Source of the DNA: Leptospira interrogans
GTDB taxonomy: Bacteria; Spirochaetota; Leptospiria; Leptospirales; Leptospiraceae
Direction: 5' to 3'
Assembly (NCBI RefSeq): GCF_900156205.1
Contig: NZ_FTNA01000026.1
Coordinates: 1 to 25,268 of the forward strand
Length of the DNA stretch: 25,268 nucleotides
The notes beneath the pieces are model-generated. The model worked only from the letters and a program-made list of their open reading frames with translations, did not search any database and was not told the DNA's origin. The position numbers and the translations under genes were made by a program. Below are positions 11,667-22,426 of the stretch, piece after piece (the first letter of the stretch is position 1; each line of letters opens with the position of its first letter).

Positions 11667-12524
11667 ATGAAAATAATTTCTGCGATAACTAAAGATTTAG
11701 GCGAAAATTTCCAGGTTCGAAGAGTACTCCCTTCTATAAAAGCGCGTTATGTAGGACCGTTTGTATTCGTAGATCATATGGGACCGGTTTCCATTCAAAC
11801 CGGAAAAGAACTAACGGTTCGTTCACATCCTCATATTGGATTGGCTACAATAACTTATCTTTATGACGGAGTTATACTTCATCGAGATAGTATCGGTTCC
11901 GAAATGAAAATTTGTCCCTATGAAGTCAATTGGATGACAGCGGGTTCTGGAATTGCACACAGTGAACGTTCTCAGTTGGATTTACAATATTCTATTTTAG
12001 AAGGAATACAAACTTGGGTGGCTCTTCCTAAAGAGTCGGAAGAAGTAGAGCCCGAATTTTTTCATCTCAATAGAAATGAAATTCCTGTGATTTCGGAAAA
12101 GGGTTGGGAGCTGAGGTTGATTGCAGGAGAATTTTTAGGTAAACGTTCTCCCGTAAAAGTGTATTCGAAACTTTTTTATGCCGATTTAGAAGTTCAGTCG
12201 GGAGGAGAAGGAAAATGGAATATATCCTCCGATCAAGAGTCCGCTTTGTATGTGGCGCGAGGAAGTTTAGAAGTTCAAGGTCAAAAAATTCAAATGGGAA
12301 ATATGGCGGTATTTGATTTAGGGGAAACGATTTCTTTTTATTCCGAGGAAGGAAGTCGTTCGATTCTTTTGGGAGGAGTTCCATTTCCGGAACGTAGGCA
12401 TCTTTGGTGGAATTTTGTATCTACTTCTTTAGAAAGAATCGAAAAGGCAAAACTAGAATGGAAACAGGAACGTTTTCCAAAGGTCCCTGGTGAGACGGAA
12501 AGAATTCCTCTTCCTGAATTTTAA
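11667..12524 (+). CDS. Pirin family protein (cupin)
   Basis: From ATG 11667 the product has 285 residues, the usual pirin size. The N-terminal cupin carries the metal-site signature [17 protein letters not shown], followed by HRDSIGS and [12 protein letters not shown]. The predicted metal ligands are His54, His56, His98 and Glu100. The C-terminal cupin includes the [10 protein letters not shown] and [10 protein letters not shown] strands. Bacterial pirins are described as quercetin 2,3-dioxygenases or as modulators of central metabolism, and the role here cannot be told from sequence. A longer frame reaches TTG 11517 but begins inside the adjacent mobile element, and its extra 50 residues have no family match. 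The ATG at [12 protein letters not shown] is therefore chosen. It has no strong Shine-Dalgarno sequence. Transcription may end at the palindromic element at 12593-12673. Confidence 0.9.
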   Translation: MKIISAITKDLGENFQVRRVLPSIKARYVGPFVFVDHMGPVSIQTGKELTVRSHPHIGLATITYLYDGVILHRDSIGSEMKICPYEVNWMTAGSGIAHSERSQLDLQYSILEGIQTWVALPKESEEVEPEFFHLNRNEIPVISEKGWELRLIAGEFLGKRSPVKVYSKLFYADLEVQSGGEGKWNISSDQESALYVARGSLEVQGQKIQMGNMAVFDLGETISFYSEEGSRSILLGGVPFPERRHLWWNFVSTSLERIEKAKLEWKQERFPKVPGETERIPLPEF

Positions 12525-12592
12525 ATTAGAATATAATAATATTTTTTTAAACTTTGGTTCTGTTTTTACTAATTCTTGTAAAAAGGAGTATT

Positions 12593-12673
12593 TAGAATCT
12601 ATTTCAAAAATACTTTACTTTTGTTTAAAATACCAATTTCGATTATTCTAAGATATTTTTAAAATAGATTCTA
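12593..12673. mobile_element. 81-bp palindromic element flanked by GTATT direct repeats
   Basis: The arms TAGAATCTATTTCAAAAATA (12593-12612) and, at 12654-12673, TATTTTTAAAATAGATTCTA form a near-perfect inverted repeat (one mismatch in 20) around a loop of about 41 bp. Outside the arms the five bases GTATT occur on both sides (12588-12592 and 12674-12678), as expected for target-site duplication. No second copy was seen in the window, so its mobile origin is uncertain. It could also act as an RNA hairpin downstream of the pirin gene. Confidence 0.55.
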
Positions 12674-12738
12674 GTATTTTTCATTCAAAGGAATCTTTAT
12701 AATAAAGGCTTGTGAATTCTATTGTATAATTTAAAAAT

Positions 12739-12785
12739 AAAACGAGCCGTTTTTGTATAAAACAAATGGCTCGTTTATTTATTTT
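12739..12785. terminator. Bidirectional intrinsic terminator between pirin and PLC genes
   Basis: AAACGAGCC (12740-12748) pairs with GGCTCGTTT (12768-12776) to form a 9-bp stem rich in GC for this genome, followed by ATTTATTTTTT on the plus strand. On the minus strand the stem is followed by TATTTTT. It lies 10 bp past the stop of the minus-strand PLC gene, so it most directly terminates that gene. It can also stop transcripts from the pirin side. Confidence 0.8.
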
Positions 12786-14108
12786 TTAAGGATTTGAAAA
12801 ATATCCTTCTAACGTCGTATCCGGAGCCCAATTATCTCCGTCTTTTTTGGTCAGATTGATCCAGACTGTTTGGCTATTGCCGCTCGATATTAGGGCGTCT
12901 TGTAGTTTTTTATTTTCATAAGGAGTTGCGGGAGCGGCAAATTGATAACGACCAATATCTGATGGTGATTGGGGATAGAGAAGACATGCGCTGCTACCAT
13001 CTCTCCAAGGTCCTTGGCGATTGGAAGTGATGATCCAATTTCCGGTATTCCTGTCTTTGCATGCAAATTTAAGATTCATATCACAGTGATGGGTGGACCA
13101 TCTTCCGTTTACAGAGATCCGTGCGCAATGTTCTTGATCTTCTCGATTGAGAGGTTGATTGGTAGCGGAATCCCAGGACCAAACCGCTTGTTTCGCAAAA
13201 TTGGCGTTAAATTGATCAAACCCAAATAAGTTTACTTCACAAGCGAGCATGGATTGAATATTACTATTTGTGAATGAACCACCTCTGTCGTTTGCATTTC
13301 TTGCGATTGTATCATTGTAAACGCGAACTAAAGAATTATGATAGGTTTCTCTCGAAAAGTTACAATCTGGATATCCTCGAAAGCCGCTTGGTTGGAATGA
13401 TACAAAAGGATCTTTTCTAAAGTAATATCCCCATGTGTCTGAAAGTTCGGGAGAGTAGCAGTTATTGCTTGTTAGAAAAATTCGATGATTAGTACTTTTT
13501 ACCATGTCTTCCAACTTAGGCATAACCATGGGAGATTGGTTGAGGCAGTCTCTCGATTGATGACGATATAACAAAGTGCCCAGTTTGCTGGAAAGAGTTC
13601 TCATAAATTCAGAAACATGTCCTTCAAAACGATCTTTGATATAAAGAATCAGTACCTCATTTTGATTTTCTGGTTTCTGAATCCATTGACTGATTTCGTT
13701 CAATCCCGCTTCAAAAGTAAGATCATATCTATAACAACCATTATGATCGTTTAAATTACTACCTCTACAAAGAAGAAGTTCCTTATTCCCGCTTCTACCG
13801 GTAGTCCAATGGACTTCTAATTCTAGATAACGGGCACCTAAGCGAAGCTGATCTGTGATTGTATAAGTCTGATTGGATGGATTTCTTCGATAAGCGCTAC
13901 TATTGTAAGAATCGTGAGTTCCAAAAAAAAGAGCGCGATTCAATGGTAGGTTCATATTGACTTGAACCTTTCTTTGCGCGGTAAGAGCTTTATTTTCTGG
14001 AGACCTTTCTAAGACATCGATGGGGTTTTCTCTGACTGCTCCTCGATTTGCATATAGATTTTCTCCGAGTAAGAGAAAACTGATAAAGATCGTTAGAATT
14101 GTTTTCAT
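12786..14108 (-). CDS. Secreted PI-PLC X-domain protein with C-terminal lectin-like region
   Basis: The 440-residue product has a signal peptide (about residues 1-20, ending NLYA) and a phosphatidylinositol-specific phospholipase C X-domain. The first catalytic His is visible as GTHDSYNSSAYRRNP (His65-Asp66), followed by TDQLRLGARYLELEVHW and, near residue 135, LNEISQWIQ...EVLILYIKD. At the place of the second catalytic His (usually an LCHG-type motif) the sequence reads LLCRGSN, with Arg115 instead. Residues about 315-440 resemble C-type-lectin-like modules: CARISVNGRWSTHHCDMNLKFAC, then GRYQFAAPATPYENKKL and QTVWINLTKKDGDNW. The fold suggests an extracellular phosphodiesterase-like or lipid/sugar-binding protein. 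The ATG has AGGTG 7 bp upstream. A strong terminator follows the gene. Confidence 0.82.
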   Translation of the reverse strand: MKTILTIFISFLLLGENLYANRGAVRENPIDVLERSPENKALTAQRKVQVNMNLPLNRALFFGTHDSYNSSAYRRNPSNQTYTITDQLRLGARYLELEVHWTTGRSGNKELLLCRGSNLNDHNGCYRYDLTFEAGLNEISQWIQKPENQNEVLILYIKDRFEGHVSEFMRTLSSKLGTLLYRHQSRDCLNQSPMVMPKLEDMVKSTNHRIFLTSNNCYSPELSDTWGYYFRKDPFVSFQPSGFRGYPDCNFSRETYHNSLVRVYNDTIARNANDRGGSFTNSNIQSMLACEVNLFGFDQFNANFAKQAVWSWDSATNQPLNREDQEHCARISVNGRWSTHHCDMNLKFACKDRNTGNWIITSNRQGPWRDGSSACLLYPQSPSDIGRYQFAAPATPYENKKLQDALISSGNSQTVWINLTKKDGDNWAPDTTLEGYFSNP

Positions 14109-14279
14109 TATTTACACCTGTAATGTTTTTGCTTTTCTCTCAAAAAATTGATAGAGAGTTGGAATGATAAGAGTGTAAGTTTAAAACTTACTGATTTTTG
14201 ACTTATAAAATTGGAAATATTTTGTAGCTGTAGAAACTTACTTGTTGAACGGTGAAAAGACGATTTTTTTATCAAAATT

Positions 14280-14556
14280 ATAATTGTTAAAAAATTCTGT
14301 ATTTCAGATTAACAAAACAGCTTTAATTGACTGTTTCTATAAAGAACTTGTCCCAAAACCTCAAGATGTGGGACTCACACAAAAATTTAACAATATTAGA
14401 GTTACTTGAAAGTTCGCAAATTACCAAATGTGACGGTTTTTGTAGGAACTATTGTGTTTTATTAAAAATTTCTAAAGAACTATCATGTAAATTCTTTAAG
14501 GTTTTGGGACAAGTTCAAAATAGAAATATATGGAGAATTCATTTTTCAACAACTCT
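14280..14556. mobile_element. Family B element (copy 3) split by a family A insertion
   Basis: The left part (14280-14343) and right part (14517-14556) together align with the reverse complement of the family B element at 17998-18098, sharing GATTAACAAAAC, ATAAAATAGAAA and TGGAGAATT. Deleting the family A element and one AAA leaves exactly 101 bp. The outer flanks are both ATT (14277-14279 and 14557-14559), the expected 3-bp duplication of family B. This proves the order of events: family B landed first, family A later. Confidence 0.88.
14344..14516. mobile_element. Family A MITE-like element, copy 2 (173 bp), nested
   Basis: Perfect 18-bp terminal inverted repeats (GAACTTGTCCCAAAACCT and its complement) flanked by AAA on both sides (14341-14343 and 14517-14519). 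The sequence is identical to the reverse complement of copy 4 at 24064-24236 except for one base. One strand is open for about 57 codons, which tends to produce false gene calls. There is no transposase gene, so it must be moved in trans. It lies inside a family B element. Confidence 0.93.
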
Positions 14557-14664
14557 ATTCATAAAAAAGGAAAATCTTAATATTCTAATTTTTTGAACAA
14601 ACTCGATAGTGTTATTTTTTATACTTTTTTACTGCTGAAAATTATAGAATAGATTATCTCAAAT

Positions 14665-14838
14665 TTACTATTCGAACGTATTAAAATAGTACTAAAAGCT
14701 CCAGATCGATTTTACCAAAGATGTGACGTTTTCAAAAAATTACATTTAACTCCGACTTATTGGTTTTTTGAAGGAAATTCCACATTCTATTTTTTGGAAA
14801 CAAATTCATAATATTATGTTCATGTGCCCGAATGATAA
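14665..14838. mobile_element. CTACT-end element, long form, copy 1 (about 174 bp)
   Basis: The left end TTACTATTCGAACGTATTAA resembles the left end of the 24602 element (TTACTACTCGGACGCATGAA). Its right end TTCATGTGCCCGAATGATAA resembles the right end there (TTCATGTGTCCGGGTAGTAA). The two ends are imperfect inverted repeats of each other. The interior shows no clear similarity to the other long copy, and no target duplication was certain. A degenerate non-autonomous element is the likely reading. Confidence 0.55.
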
Positions 14839-14989
14839 AAACCTATCAATTTCTCTCAACATTTCGTATAAAACCTTTGTTTGATAATTAGAAATTCATT
14901 TTATAAAGATTTCCTAAAATTAAAATTTACAATCGAAAAACTGAATGTGTAAATCATTGTAGAATACAGTTGTCTATTGAATAGATTTT

Positions 14990-15889
<900 letters not shown>

Positions 15890-16171
15890 ATAAAGATTCC
15901 TTTTTCAGAACAATGGATCGTGGTTGAACTTACGTTATTTAATAAACGATCTTGGAATCCATAAGTGTCAAAATGGTTAACGTAGGATTGGTGAAATAAA
16001 AAGTAGGTTTATAATGAATTGTTAAAAAAAGATAAATTCAAAGTTTTGTGAGAGTTCCCACACAATAAAAGTCATCAAATCAAAAAGATCAGAGATTCTC
16101 ATAGAGGATCCTGGATTCGATGATAAAATAAGTATTTACACCAGGAGGCTTCCGAAATTTTTGGTTTTAGA
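15890..16171. other. Upstream region of typA and of the broken lipoprotein gene
   Basis: The two genes diverge from this 282-bp gap. One AGTTCCCACA word of family C type lies near 16050, in the context AAAGTTTTGTGAGAGTTCCC. A strong Shine-Dalgarno-like CAGGAGG lies at 16142-16148, unusually far (23 bp) from the typA ATG. No clear promoter boxes could be assigned. Confidence 0.5.
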
Positions 16172-17992
<1,821 letters not shown>

Positions 17993-17997
17993 ATATT

Positions 17998-18098
17998 AGA
18001 ATTGTTGAAAAATTAATTCTCCATCTGTTTCTATTTTATGGAAACCGGCAATTGAAGTAGTTTTGTTAATCGTCACTATGGAATTTTTCAACAACTCT
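17998..18098. mobile_element. Family B MITE-like element, copy 4 (101 bp), directly after typA
   Basis: The ends AGAATTGTTGAAAAATT and AATTTTTCAACAACTCT are flanked by ATT on both sides (17995-17997 and 18099-18101). The insertion begins 6 bp past the typA stop codon. When transcribed, the two ends can pair into a long AT-rich hairpin, so the element may now shape the 3' end of typA mRNA. Confidence 0.9.
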
Positions 18099-18328
18099 AT
18101 TGAGTTCCTATCATTTTTAGATTTTAGAGACCATTTAAACTTTTTCTGAAAATGGAAAATCGATTTGTATCCAATTCAAGAATGATTTGTTTAGAGAAAT
18201 AGTTTTTTAAATTTGATCTAGTTTTGTCCATGTAACAAATACTGCGTCTATAATAAAAAAATTTTCAATGCAGAGTTTAATAACAAAAATATGGTTCAAA
18301 AAAAGTTATTTAAAAAGGTGTAGTTTAC

Positions 18329-18430
18329 CTACTCAAAACTATATAATAAAGTATCTAGTATTTTGCACTGAAACAGAGTTTTGCAATAAAACTTATGGTG
18401 CTCAATTTTATGGATTAGTAAAAGACAGTC
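18329..18430. repeat. CTACT-end dispersed repeat, short form, copy 1
   Basis: This stretch aligns with 23822-23925 and 24960-25065. Shared words in the same order are ACTATATAATAAAGTAT, ATTTTGC, TGAAACAG, TTGCAATAAAA, TTATGGTGCTCAATTTTATG and a final GGATTAGTAA. Its ends resemble the inverted repeats of the longer elements at 14665 and 24602, so it is probably an internally shorter relative of the same group. Confidence 0.65.
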
Positions 18431-18500
18431 TTCCAAGCTTAAAATTTTGATTCTTTTCGGATGTATAGAGATTTTAGAACAAACTCTAAAGTTTTGCTGT

Positions 18501-18532
18501 AAATTTATTCTAAAATTTTTTAGAATAAATTT
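18501..18532. terminator. Perfect 15-bp AT-rich inverted repeat
   Basis: AAATTTATTCTAAAA and TTTTAGAATAAATTT are exact reverse complements separated by two T. The stem has only two G:C pairs, so as an RNA hairpin it is weak but long, and it is followed by AAAAACTTTTT. It lies 500 bp past typA, too far to be its normal terminator. A cruciform-prone site or protein-binding palindrome is an alternative. Confidence 0.4.
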
Positions 18533-19312
18533 AAAAACTTTTTAAAGTAGGATTGAGAAATTTTATATTTAAGATTTTTGTTATGTAGTTCTTTCAAACG
18601 TTTTTATCAAGCTAATTCCAAAGGGTTAAAAATTATTTTGTAAGTTTTAGATAGAAGTAATTCATAAAAGACAAGCCACCATAAATTGTCTCATTTCAGG
18701 TGATTTTGGATTTTAAAAAATTGTGTAAGTTTTTACATTTTGAAACAGTTCCGATTTTTTGTTATTGCTTTCTTTTTGAAAAAATTTGTTTTTTCGAAAT
18801 TCCAGTATTTAAGATTTTCGTTTTTGATTTTATTTCATAAGTTCGAAAAAAACTTTAGATCTACTTCTTTTTTTAACTTATTTTACTATTTTCGAATTTA
18901 TTTTTATTTTATCGATTTATAAATTCATAGACTTGAATTAAAAAAAATGGGAACCTTGGCGATAATCATTTATCTCATCATTATATTCAAAAATTAAAAT
19001 GTATTTTTGTATTTAAGCTGATAACCACTAAATTAGGATAAGGTGATTGAAATTTTATGATTACTATATGTTGTTTTATAAAAACGCAGAAATACGGAAA
19101 TGAAACAGATTGTAGTTTGATAGATTCATTTCTATTTGGATATTTAAAATCATTTTGTAAAATTTATACATTACATTTTAGATTTAGTTCTGGTTTAAAA
19201 AGGAACCAATTGAAACAATTCGTGAATAATTTTGTTTCTTAAAATGTTAAATATATTAAACAATCAGTGGTTTTACGGATGAAAAAAAATTTAATCAGAG
19301 ATTCAAAAAGTC

Positions 19313-20524
19313 ATGAAAGCTTTTATTAAAGGACTTTGGTATCATCGAGAAGATGAAATTCAATCTTTAAATGGATTACGTGCCTTTGCAATTATTTTGG
19401 TCATTTTAAACCATTATGCGCTTGTCTGGAAAAAGCCCGGTACATTTCAATCCGATTCTCTTTTTTGGTCGGGAGTCGATTTATCTTTTGTTCTCAGCGG
19501 TTTTTTAATATCAAAAAGCCTTTTGAGTGATTGGACTCGAAACGCAACGATCGATTTTAAAAAATTTTATTTGAAACGTACTCTTAGAATTTTTCCTGCT
19601 TATTATGTTTTTATTACATTTAGTTGGGTTGCTTCCAAACTTACTCTTAAAATCGCAGAGGCAAAAGGACTGGAAAAAGAGGCATATTATTTTTCTTTTA
19701 AATTATCCGATGCGTGGGGAGATTTTGTATTTTTAGGAAATTACTTTCCTGGAATCAATATTCATACTTGGTCTTTATCCATAGAAGAACAGTTCTATTT
19801 GATTTTTCCGCTTTTTTGTAGTTTGATCTTATTTAAAATGTCTTCAAAATACAGACAACTTTTGCTTTGGAGTTTGCTCTTAGTTCCTACGATTAGCCGT
19901 GTGATCGTTTATATGACGACTCCTTTACCTTTGACTCCTGAATATTTTAACGAGATTTATTTTCCTTTTCATACTCGATTTGATTCTTTGGTGATAGGTG
20001 TGATTGTGATGGATCTGTATATGAATCAAAAAGGTTTGATAAATCGATTAAAAACAAATCCTATTTTATATTACCTTCTTTTATTTTTATTTTTTTCTTT
20101 CTTATGTATTTCGCATTGGGCAAATATAAATATGGAAAGTTTTTTTACTCATACGTTTAAGTATAATCTTTTGAATATAGGATTTGCTGGAATTTTGTTG
20201 TGCGCGGTCGTTCGTTCAGAGGGTTTGTTAGGGCGTTTTTTAAGTTTAAAAATTTTTGTTCCGATCGCTAGATTAAGTTTTACAATTTATCTTTGGCATT
20301 TGGTCCTGATTGCAGTTTCTGTATCGATTTTAAAAATTCGTACGGAACCTAGTTCCATGTTTGAACTTTTATTTCAGTTTATTTTTGTGTTGACCCTGAT
20401 GATTCTTCTTTCAGTTCCTTTTTATCTTTTATTTGAATACCCGTTTCAATATTTAAGAACAAGAATTCTTCCTAAAAGAAGATCTCACAAACAATTACTT
20501 TCGGTTCAACCCAAGTCCTTTTGA
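19313..20524 (+). CDS. Acyltransferase family 3 membrane protein (OafA/YrhL-like)
   Basis: The 403-residue product is an integral membrane acyltransferase of the Acyl_transf_3 family, which O-acylates sugars of lipopolysaccharide, peptidoglycan or secreted glycans. The N-terminal hallmark LNGLRAFAIILVILNHYAL supplies the conserved R...H pair. It is followed by GVDLSFVLSGFLISKSLL and FYLKRTLRIFPAYY, which are typical for the family. About ten hydrophobic segments follow, and a basic tail (RTRILPKRRSHK) ends the protein. There is no fused C-terminal SGNH domain, so it corresponds to the membrane-only form. ATG 19313 fits the family start. It is a second, unrelated type of acyl transfer enzyme in the window besides the MBOAT gene, and it stands alone between long gaps. 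The natural acceptor is unknown. Confidence 0.9.
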   Translation: MKAFIKGLWYHREDEIQSLNGLRAFAIILVILNHYALVWKKPGTFQSDSLFWSGVDLSFVLSGFLISKSLLSDWTRNATIDFKKFYLKRTLRIFPAYYVFITFSWVASKLTLKIAEAKGLEKEAYYFSFKLSDAWGDFVFLGNYFPGINIHTWSLSIEEQFYLIFPLFCSLILFKMSSKYRQLLLWSLLLVPTISRVIVYMTTPLPLTPEYFNEIYFPFHTRFDSLVIGVIVMDLYMNQKGLINRLKTNPILYYLLLFLFFSFLCISHWANINMESFFTHTFKYNLLNIGFAGILLCAVVRSEGLLGRFLSLKIFVPIARLSFTIYLWHLVLIAVSVSILKIRTEPSSMFELLFQFIFVLTLMILLSVPFYLLFEYPFQYLRTRILPKRRSHKQLLSVQPKSF

Positions 20525-20554
20525 TTTTTAGACTTTAGAATGGTTTGTCTAAAA
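20525..20554 (+). terminator. Possible terminator after the acyltransferase gene
   Basis: TTTTAGAC (20526-20533) pairs with GTCTAAAA (20547-20554) directly after the stop codon, with a 13-nt loop. A T-rich run (TTTTATTTTTT) follows about 12 bp further on. The stem has few G:C pairs and the T-run is not adjacent, so strength is uncertain. Confidence 0.4.
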
Positions 20555-20626
20555 TCCTTGCGGTTTTATTTTTTCTATGAACAATCTTTCTTACTGATTT
20601 TTATTTAACTTCAGTTCAGTATCACT

Positions 20627-20745
<119 letters not shown>

Positions 20746-20877
20746 ACGTTATTTATTAAAATATCTTTAATTTTGACTATCTGTCTTTTGAGAATAAAAT
20801 GAAAGATGTTCTGTTGTAAACTATTGGTAAGATTTAAAAGAAAGGATCAAAGTTTTGATTTGGGTTGAGATAAAAAT

Positions 20878-22059
20878 ATGAAAGTAGTTCAAATTAAATT
20901 ATCTTTTATTTCTCGGAAATTTCAAAAATATTCTAAAATTATAATGTTAATTTTGATTTGTTTTGTGTGCGTTCTATATGACTCATTATCAGGAGAAACT
21001 AAAAAGCCTGCTTATTCTACAGAAGACCTTTCAAAATCTCAATATAAGTCCGAAAAAATTCCTGTTTATCAAAACCGTTTTGGAAGAACTCGTCCAGTGG
21101 TAGCGGTGATCGGAGATAATTACATGACGGAATTGACAGATTATGTGGTTCCTTATGGTGTATTGACTCGTTCAAAATCGGCGGAAGTGTTTGCAGTCGG
21201 AATTTCGTTAACTCCAATAAGTTTTTACCCAGCTTTAAAGATTTTTCCTCAAGAATCGATTTCTTCTTTTGATAAGAAATTTTCTACAGGTGCGGATTAC
21301 GTGATTGTTCCAGCTATACATCATTCTGAAAATCCAATTATTTTAGAATGGTTGAATTTACAAGCTTCCAGAGGTGCAACCATTATCGGGGTTTGTGACG
21401 GAGTTTGGGTACTTGCAAACGCAGGTTTATTAAAAGGAAAACGGGCCACAGGTTTTTGGTATTCATTAGATGATTTGGAAAAAAAATTCAAAGATACGAC
21501 TTGGGTCAGAAATAGACGTTATGTGGTAGATCAAGGAATCGTAACTACAACTGCCGTGACCGCATCGATTCCGGTTTCTTTGGCTTTGGTGGAAGCGATC
21601 GCAGGTAAGGATAGAGCTTTCAACGTTGCGGTAGAATTGGGAGTGCAAGACTGGAGTCCAGTTCATGATAGTAATCGATTTCGCTTAACAATGAGTTCGG
21701 TTTATACGGTTGTTTCCAATTTCTTATCTTTTTGGTCGTATGAAAAAATAGGAATTCCGGTTATGGCAGGTGTGGATGAAATTAAATTGGCTTTGGTAGC
21801 TGACGCGTATTCTAGAACATATCGTTCTCAAGCTTTTTCAATTGCAAAATCAGAAAAAACAATTCTAACTTCAAACGGGTTAAGGCTAATTCCCGATATA
21901 GTTTTTGGTTCTACAACTTCATTGAGTCGAATATTACCAGTGTTCGATTCTACTCCTGCCGTGATTACACTGGATCAAACTCTTCTAAAAATTGGGGAAA
22001 TTTATGGACGTTCCACAGCTGATTTTGTAGCTCTCATATTAGAATATCCTTATTTTTAA
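20878..22059 (+). CDS. Exported DJ-1/PfpI-like (GATase1-like) protein
   Basis: The 393-residue product begins with an N-terminal hydrophobic segment at about residues 21-36, so it is anchored or exported. It then shows a DJ-1/PfpI-type domain related to the sensor half of GlxA-type AraC regulators. The core reads TRPVVAVIGDNYMTE, then GADYVIVPAIHHSENP. The nucleophile elbow is ATIIGVCDGVWVLANAGLLKGKRAT, giving Cys173. The stretch after it, RATGFWYSLDDLEKKF, carries Phe193 where such proteins usually have the TTHW His. Roughly 140 residues follow the core (ending FVALILEYPYF), with no helix-turn-helix, so it is not a DNA-binding regulator. A second, weaker alpha/beta region occupies the C-terminus. 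Function unknown. ATG 20878 has GAG 9 bp upstream. Confidence 0.75.
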   Translation: MKVVQIKLSFISRKFQKYSKIIMLILICFVCVLYDSLSGETKKPAYSTEDLSKSQYKSEKIPVYQNRFGRTRPVVAVIGDNYMTELTDYVVPYGVLTRSKSAEVFAVGISLTPISFYPALKIFPQESISSFDKKFSTGADYVIVPAIHHSENPIILEWLNLQASRGATIIGVCDGVWVLANAGLLKGKRATGFWYSLDDLEKKFKDTTWVRNRRYVVDQGIVTTTAVTASIPVSLALVEAIAGKDRAFNVAVELGVQDWSPVHDSNRFRLTMSSVYTVVSNFLSFWSYEKIGIPVMAGVDEIKLALVADAYSRTYRSQAFSIAKSEKTILTSNGLRLIPDIVFGSTTSLSRILPVFDSTPAVITLDQTLLKIGEIYGRSTADFVALILEYPYF

Positions 22060-22134
22060 ATGTACTAAAATTGTTGTAATTGGTCTAGGTTTGTATTTTA
22101 AGTAACGTGAGTTCGAAGTAAGAAAATTTGGGTG

Positions 22135-22162
22135 AATCCGGCTTGCAGCAGACAGCCGGATT
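22135..22162 (+). terminator. Hairpin downstream of the DJ-1-like gene
   Basis: AATCCGGCT (22135-22143) and AGCCGGATT (22154-22162) form a perfect 9-bp stem with a 10-nt loop, one of the strongest in the window. It lies 75 bp after the stop codon. No T-tract follows on the plus strand, so it may be a processing or Rho-linked structure and not a classical intrinsic terminator. Confidence 0.5.
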
Positions 22163-22227
22163 GATCTATCCGTTCTGATTAATAAATTGTATAAAAAACG
22201 TAATAAGTTCATTCCTCTTTAGTTTTA

Positions 22228-22332
22228 ATATAGAACGCGATCCATAGAAAGCGTTCTACTGAGTTTCGAACGCGATCTGTCGAACGATCGAGAGTGAGAC
22301 GCTGAGTTTGAGAAAGCATTCTACTGAGTTAA
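22228..22332. repeat. Degenerate relative of the 36-bp repeat, second patch
   Basis: Repeated words CTACTGAGTT (22257 and 22320), GAACGCGATC (22235 and 22270), GACGCTGAGTTTGAGAAAGC and a GAACGATCGAGAGTGAG stretch recall the units at 1-163. The stretch is richer in GC than its surroundings. It lies between the 24-bp direct repeats at 22104 and 22383. Confidence 0.55.
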
Positions 22333-22426
22333 TTCACGTTAGATTTAAGTTTGTCGTAAGATAATTGGAAAGAAGCTATCTTAACGTGAACTCGACGTAA
22401 GAAAATGAGGAAGAATTTTCTAAAAG

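Larger units (their letters stand above)
14109..14989. other. Intergenic region between PLC and metallopeptidase genes, largely element-derived
   Basis: It contains a nested pair of elements (family B disrupted by family A, 14280-14556) and a CTACT-end element at 14665-14838. An 89-codon frame at 14327-14596 is just the open frame of the family A element and is not a gene. The last 150 bp before the metallopeptidase stop are AT-rich with no feature seen. Confidence 0.7.
18099..19312. other. Long AT-rich intergenic region with no supported gene
   Basis: About 1.2 kb between the family B element and the acyltransferase gene. It holds a CTACT-end repeat at 18329-18430 and a perfect hairpin at 18501-18532, listed separately. 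Three frames of about 60 codons (18268, 18740 and 19057) are present, but they are low-complexity, rich in Phe, Lys and Tyr, and fit no family. The one at 19057 has an AAGGTG 16 bp upstream, which is not enough to support it. Confidence 0.6.

Noticed and set aside
14327..14596. 89-codon plus-strand frame
   Set aside because: It consists almost entirely of the family A element, with ends in family B sequence. The same peptide arises at the other family A copy.
18740..18922. 60-codon frame rich in Phe and Lys, and similar frames at 18268 and 19057
   Set aside because: Low-complexity translations of AT-rich DNA without ribosome sites at proper distance. The frame at 18268 runs across a dispersed repeat.
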